The translations under genes and the position numbers were made by a program. The notes beneath the pieces were generated by a model. The model was not told the DNA's origin. It did not search any database and saw only the letters and a list, made by a program, of their open reading frames with translations. A stretch of 64,000 bases of DNA from Microcaldota archaeon (lineage in GTDB: Archaea; Micrarchaeota; Micrarchaeia; Micrarchaeales; Micrarchaeaceae). Where the stretch lies: NCBI GenBank assembly GCA_021799475.1, contig JAJZAJ010000001.1, forward strand, positions 372,001 through 436,000, written 5' to 3'. The stretch's first letter is position 1. Each line of letters begins with the position of its first letter. Shown here piece by piece: positions 60,218-64,000 of this stretch.

Positions 60218-61886
60218 GTCCCTTCCCCCCCTTTGCGTTAATTCTTTCCCTGATCTTTACCAGCACCGGAGCCACGGCCTTCGACAGCCTGTTTCTGTAT
60301 AAATATGCTACAGCAATTATGATTATCAATGCAACTACTGCTGTGGATGCGCCGCCGTAACCGGAGCTGCCGGATTGCTGGCCAGTTGCGGAGCCGATTG
60401 ACGCGAAGTAGTTATTGCTGTTTGAGAACTGCTGGGTCGAACCGCTGCCCGGCTGCTTCCACTGCTCATACAGCGTTATCGGATATGTTCCGTTTATCCC
60501 ATGGGAATCAACGTCGACGAAGAATGTGACGTTTGCGGACTGTCCCGGCCCAAGGCTATTCAGATACGCGTTTGGATTAGAAGGCGTGATCGGGAAAACG
60601 GTCTGCAGGCTCAGCGATATCTCCTGAGCAGGCTCATTGCCGGTGTTCTTGATAGTAATGGTTATTGGCTGGTATGTAGAACCGGGTAGAAGGTAGGAGC
60701 TGATGCCTGTTATGTTGAATGCAGCAGATCCCTCTAATGAAACCGGCATGTAAGTCAGCGCCATTATTGTATTCGCTCCGGCAACAGTATCATATCTAAG
60801 GGCCACAGGTATGCTGTATGAGGTCTGGTTAGCCAGTCCTGTTGCGCTTATCTGCACGCTCTCAGGTATAGAACTTCCCGCTGCCAATGTCCCGATGAAT
60901 ATGGTGGAGGCGCTGCTCTGTATCTTTATTTGCGGTGTGCTCTCGAATGTTAAGCTCAGGTTCTTCGCATCCCCGTGCCCTATGTTCTGTATCAGCACCT
61001 GCGCCGTCTGGTTGCCTCCCGGCGTAAGCTGGCTCGGCACCGCGCTTTCTATGCTTGCAACTATGTCAGGGGAATTCACCAGGAAGTTTATAGGGAACAT
61101 CCTGACTACGCTGTACTTTATCCCGGACTGGGCAGTGTAATTGAGCTGTATCGGCACAGATCTGATGCCTGCCGAGAGGCTCTGGTTCGCCTGCAGCGAC
61201 AGCTGTGCTGCTGCGGATTCTCCTGATCCTATTATTCCGAGGCTGAACTGAGCTGGGCCGTCTATTGTGAAATTTGGGTTGCTGAGCACCGTCATCGAAA
61301 CATTTCTTGCTGAATCTGTGCCGGAGTTGACTACGCTGATATCAGCTACAGTAGAAGCGCCAGGATTAACCGAACCAGCCAGCGTCCCGGACAGCTCAAG
61401 GTTCGGTACGCCGTAGACATACACATACAAAGGTATCGTGCTCTGCCCGGGCAATACCAGCGAAGCATCGGTAGAGCTTGTGGTCTCGTATGTAGCTACT
61501 ACATCTATGGTGTATTCTCCCGCCTGCAGCGTAGACGGTATGTGGAAATTGTAGCTGAAATAGCCTTCAGGCCCTCCTCCTCCGTACTCTCCTGTGCCCA
61601 CATCACCAACTTGCGTCGCAAACCCGAGAGACGAGTTGAAAATCGCGCTCGCGCTCGATACCTGTATGTTCGTGTCCTGCAGTGCCGATGAATATGAATT
61701 GAATATCCTGAAGGACAATATCGCATTCTGCCCGGCTATCAGCGGGGACGGCGTTATGTTCATGTATGATAGCGAAACCACTCCATCGATGCTTGAAGCC
61801 TGGGCTTGCGCCACCTGCGTCAATCCAATGCATGCGATGAATGCTGCGAGCGCAAAAGCTGCCCCAAACCTTTTCCCTATATCCAT
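60195..61886 (-). CDS. Membrane-anchored S-layer-type protein with CARDB-like repeats
   Basis: About 563 residues: signal peptide (RFGAAFALAAFIACIGLTQ, VAQAQ), four to five CARDB/COG1361-like beta domains (repeated NTGNEPAQEISLSL, NSGTDSARNVSMTV and similar), and a C-terminal transmembrane helix (STAVVALIIIIAVAYLY) with a basic tail. Cell-surface protein; possible partner of the ABC exporter just downstream. Confidence 0.8.
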   Translation of the reverse strand: MDIGKRFGAAFALAAFIACIGLTQVAQAQASSIDGVVSLSYMNITPSPLIAGQNAILSFRIFNSYSSALQDTNIQVSSASAIFNSSLGFATQVGDVGTGEYGGGGPEGYFSYNFHIPSTLQAGEYTIDVVATYETTSSTDASLVLPGQSTIPLYVYVYGVPNLELSGTLAGSVNPGASTVADISVVNSGTDSARNVSMTVLSNPNFTIDGPAQFSLGIIGSGESAAAQLSLQANQSLSAGIRSVPIQLNYTAQSGIKYSVVRMFPINFLVNSPDIVASIESAVPSQLTPGGNQTAQVLIQNIGHGDAKNLSLTFESTPQIKIQSSASTIFIGTLAAGSSIPESVQISATGLANQTSYSIPVALRYDTVAGANTIMALTYMPVSLEGSAAFNITGISSYLLPGSTYQPITITIKNTGNEPAQEISLSLQTVFPITPSNPNAYLNSLGPGQSANVTFFVDVDSHGINGTYPITLYEQWKQPGSGSTQQFSNSNNYFASIGSATGQQSGSSGYGGASTAVVALIIIIAVAYLYRNRLSKAVAPVLVKIRERINAKGGKGHDRKQHY

Positions 61887-61962
61887 ATTATTGTACATCA
61901 ACTCACCATTAAAAGCGTTATCCTCTTTGCCATTATCCGCATTATCAATATTGCCATGAAAA

Positions 61963-63069
61963 TCATTCTATCGTATCCTTCATCATCCTCAGGCTCAGGT
62001 ACAGCACAATGGCTATGAACACCGTCAGCACCCCGAGGTCTATCAGCATCGAATTGAGAGGATACACTCCCTGAAGAATAACATACCTGAGCCCATCAAC
62101 GGCATAAGTGACCGGATTTATTATGGCTACGGGGTAAAGCCAGCTGGGCAGAGACTGTATCGGCAGCAGCCCTCCGGAAAGGAACCAGAGGGGCAGGGCG
62201 ATGCCCTGCACGGCTATTACATAAACCTCAAACTTCCTTATCCTCGTCGCTATGACCAGCGCAAGGGCGGTGAAAGCAATCGACAAAAGCACCGATATCG
62301 CTATTATCCACAATATCCCGAAAAGGCCCATTGCTATGTGGCTGCCATTCAGCAGGCCTATGACCAGCGCTATCATGCCATACAATATAGACTGCACTCC
62401 CCCAGCCATCAGCTTTCCCAGCACTATCGCATTTTTGTTTATCGGAGCGACAAGGAACTGCTTGAGGTTGCCCAGCTGCCTGTCGCTAATGAGCGATACT
62501 CCGCCGCCAAAGAAAGACCCGAATATCACGACCATCGCGATAACCCCGGAAAGTATGAAATCCTTGTAGCTTCCTGTAGCGCCGTTTATCGCCGTGGCGC
62601 TGACGGTGCTTACCGATTTCTGCGGCTGGTAGACGGAAGTACCGAACTTCTGCGCCGAGCTTTGAATCAGGGGCAGCACAGCGCCTTCAACGCTGAACTG
62701 ATTGTTCGGATAATACACCATGACGGACGGGTTGCCGTTAATGCTGTTCGGAAACCCGGGAAGTATAACTATCACGAAATCAACTGTGCCGGAATTGAGC
62801 AGGCTCATTGCATCCTGCTGTGTTGTTATCGTCTGCACGGAAATTTCTTTGTTCAGCGTTAGCGCCGTTATGAACTGCGATGATTGCACATTGTTCGCGT
62901 AGTTTACCACCGCAGCAGGTATGTTGCTTATGCTGAAACCGAGGTTCCCGAGGAACAGGATTATCACAACGGGGAACATAACCGACCTCATCAGGTTTGT
63001 CCTGAGGTTGCTCCTGAATACGAGCATCTCTCTCTTGAATAGTGTAAACGAATCTACTGCAAGCCCCAT
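61963..63069 (-). CDS. ABC-2 type transporter permease
   Basis: About 368 residues from ATG 63069: one N-terminal helix, a large outer domain (about 50-170), and five C-terminal helices including GGGVSLISDRQLGNLKQFLVAP, the ABC-2 signature. Exporter for a lipid, sugar or drug; substrate unknown. The ATP-binding subunit gene precedes it with a few bases of overlap. Confidence 0.88.
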   Translation of the reverse strand: MGLAVDSFTLFKREMLVFRSNLRTNLMRSVMFPVVIILFLGNLGFSISNIPAAVVNYANNVQSSQFITALTLNKEISVQTITTQQDAMSLLNSGTVDFVIVILPGFPNSINGNPSVMVYYPNNQFSVEGAVLPLIQSSAQKFGTSVYQPQKSVSTVSATAINGATGSYKDFILSGVIAMVVIFGSFFGGGVSLISDRQLGNLKQFLVAPINKNAIVLGKLMAGGVQSILYGMIALVIGLLNGSHIAMGLFGILWIIAISVLLSIAFTALALVIATRIRKFEVYVIAVQGIALPLWFLSGGLLPIQSLPSWLYPVAIINPVTYAVDGLRYVILQGVYPLNSMLIDLGVLTVFIAIVLYLSLRMMKDTIE

Positions 63070-63073
63070 AGCA

Positions 63074-64000
63074 TCATCTTCCGGTCCTAAGCCTCCCAAA
63101 CTGCGAAGTCCCCTCGCTTAAAGTATCCCTTAGCGTCGCACCAGTGAGTTTTATGAAAACATCGTCAAGCGTCGGCAGGTGGGTGCTTATGGCTACCGGC
63201 TCCAGCTTGAGCCTCTCCAGTTCGATTGCCACGCGCACGAATGTCGTCCTGTGCTTCCCAGAAAGTTCTGCGGTTATCTTGTCTCCGTTGACTGTAGGAG
63301 AAAGAGAGAACTTCGACTTCAGCGCCTTCGCAATCTTTTCAACATCTGTCTGTTTTGCGGTTATCTCCAGTATGTTGCCAGTGCCGGCAAGCCTTTTTAA
63401 TTCGGTAGGTGTCCCGGAAGCTATTATCCTGCCGTGGTCTATTATCGCTATCCTGTCGCAGAGCATATCTGCTTCCTCAAGATACTGGGTAGTTAATATA
63501 ACTGTCGTCCCTCCTCTGTTGAGCTCCCGTATTCTCGACCACATAGACACGCGGTTCTGCACATCCAGACCCGTAGTCGGTTCATCAAGCACAAGAACTT
63601 TTGGATTCTGTATCATTGCCCTGACCAGTCCAAGCCTTCTCTTCATGCCTCCGGAAAATGTGCTAGCCTTCGCATTCTTAAAGCTGACTATGTCGGCTTC
63701 CTTGAGAGCTTCCGCAACCTTCTTCGGTATCTCCTTCTCCGGTATATGGTACAGCTTCGCGAAGATTTCCAGGTTTTCTTCAGCTGTCAGCTCCTCCTCG
63801 ACCACCGTCTCCTGCGTCATAAGCCCTATCATCTGCTTTATCTTTTCACTGTTTCCTCCAAGCCTGAACCCGTCTATGAGTATTTTTCCAGAAGTAGGAA
63901 CCAGAAGCGAGAGCATCATGTTTATAATGGTCGTTTTTCCCGCACCGTTCGGGCCGAGAAGCCCGAATATCTCGCCCTTCTTTACATCCAGATCGACGTG
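63074..64000 (-). CDS. ABC transporter ATP-binding protein (5' end beyond window)
   Basis: Walker A GPNGAGKTT, Q-loop TQETVVEEELTAEENL, signature FSGGMKRRLG and Walker B VLVLDEPTTGLD are all present, with a C-terminal extra domain of the ABC-2/DrrA type. The reading frame continues past the right edge. Confidence 0.93.
   Translation of the reverse strand, partial: HVDLDVKKGEIFGLLGPNGAGKTTIINMMLSLLVPTSGKILIDGFRLGGNSEKIKQMIGLMTQETVVEEELTAEENLEIFAKLYHIPEKEIPKKVAEALKEADIVSFKNAKASTFSGGMKRRLGLVRAMIQNPKVLVLDEPTTGLDVQNRVSMWSRIRELNRGGTTVILTTQYLEEADMLCDRIAIIDHGRIIASGTPTELKRLAGTGNILEITAKQTDVEKIAKALKSKFSLSPTVNGDKITAELSGKHRTTFVRVAIELERLKLEPVAISTHLPTLDDVFIKLTGATLRDTLSEGTSQFGRLRTGR

Noticed and set aside
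1-64000. CRISPR arrays or rRNA genes
   Set aside because: No regularly spaced identical repeats beyond the two-copy cases listed and no rRNA-like conserved blocks were seen.

Overview
The window looks like a chromosomal segment of a small-genome archaeon, most likely a DPANN lineage close to Micrarchaeota (ARMAN-type acid-mine archaea). Archaeal markers are plain: eS1, eS6, uS15 and uS10 ribosomal proteins, EF-1 alpha, aIF2 gamma, CDC48, Alba, archaeal-type TyrRS, AspRS and CCA-adding enzyme, Trm1, class III signal peptides, and TATA boxes 24-34 bases before largely leaderless starts. The lineage below that level is inference from gene content (PDH complex with a two-part lipoate ligase, many pilin-like surface proteins, Lrp-like fusions) and needs a marker tree.

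Layout. 1-12.7 kb: end of a flavin reductase, lipoate ligase (lplB-lplA), a 1.6-kb AT-rich island between 54-bp direct repeats, then on the minus strand a pyruvate/2-oxoacid dehydrogenase complex (E1 alpha, E1 beta, E2, E3) interrupted between E2 and E3 by an AbiE-like regulator/nucleotidyltransferase pair. A LUD protein and a nitrilase run divergently. 12.8-20.8 kb: small unknown genes, a very large pilin-leader surface protein and an Lrp-like regulator. 21-22.5 kb: remains of an element at tRNA-Ala (truncated integrase, ankyrin/GNAT gene, degenerate tRNA copy). 22.6-28.7 kb: RNA processing genes (CCA enzyme, Fap7, Trm1), zinc-ribbon and C39-like proteins, tRNA-Leu. 28.9-31.5 kb: a tRNA-Glu(CTC) body lacking a local 5' part, followed by two Fic cassettes that share a 149-bp 3' element. 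31.6-39.3 kb: glycosyltransferase, phosphodiesterase, TyrRS, tRNA-Thr, a DUF2341 pilin-like protein, cDPG synthetase, VKOR and tRNA-Lys. 39.3-40.2 kb: a RelBE-type pair bounded by a duplicated tRNA-Lys 3' end. 40.3-46.3 kb: TRAM protein, ValRS, uS15, eS1, EamA/SMR-type transporters. 46.4-50.5 kb: a type IV pilus locus (ATPase, two TadC-like halves, three pilin-like proteins). 50.6-59.3 kb: translation and protein quality control core. 59.3-64 kb: unknown helical protein, CARDB-like S-layer protein and an ABC-2 exporter.

The strongest theme for discovery is that three tRNA 3' ends (Ala, Glu, Lys) each carry a tiny cassette of about 0.9-2.5 kb with toxin-like or regulatory cargo and tRNA-derived end repeats, and no intact recombinase in the window. 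The Fic pair is the most striking: both cassettes share left-end motifs, a conserved structured right end, and the tRNA acceptor-end sequence as boundary; the same repeat, read on the opposite strand, could supply the missing 5' part of tRNA-Glu.
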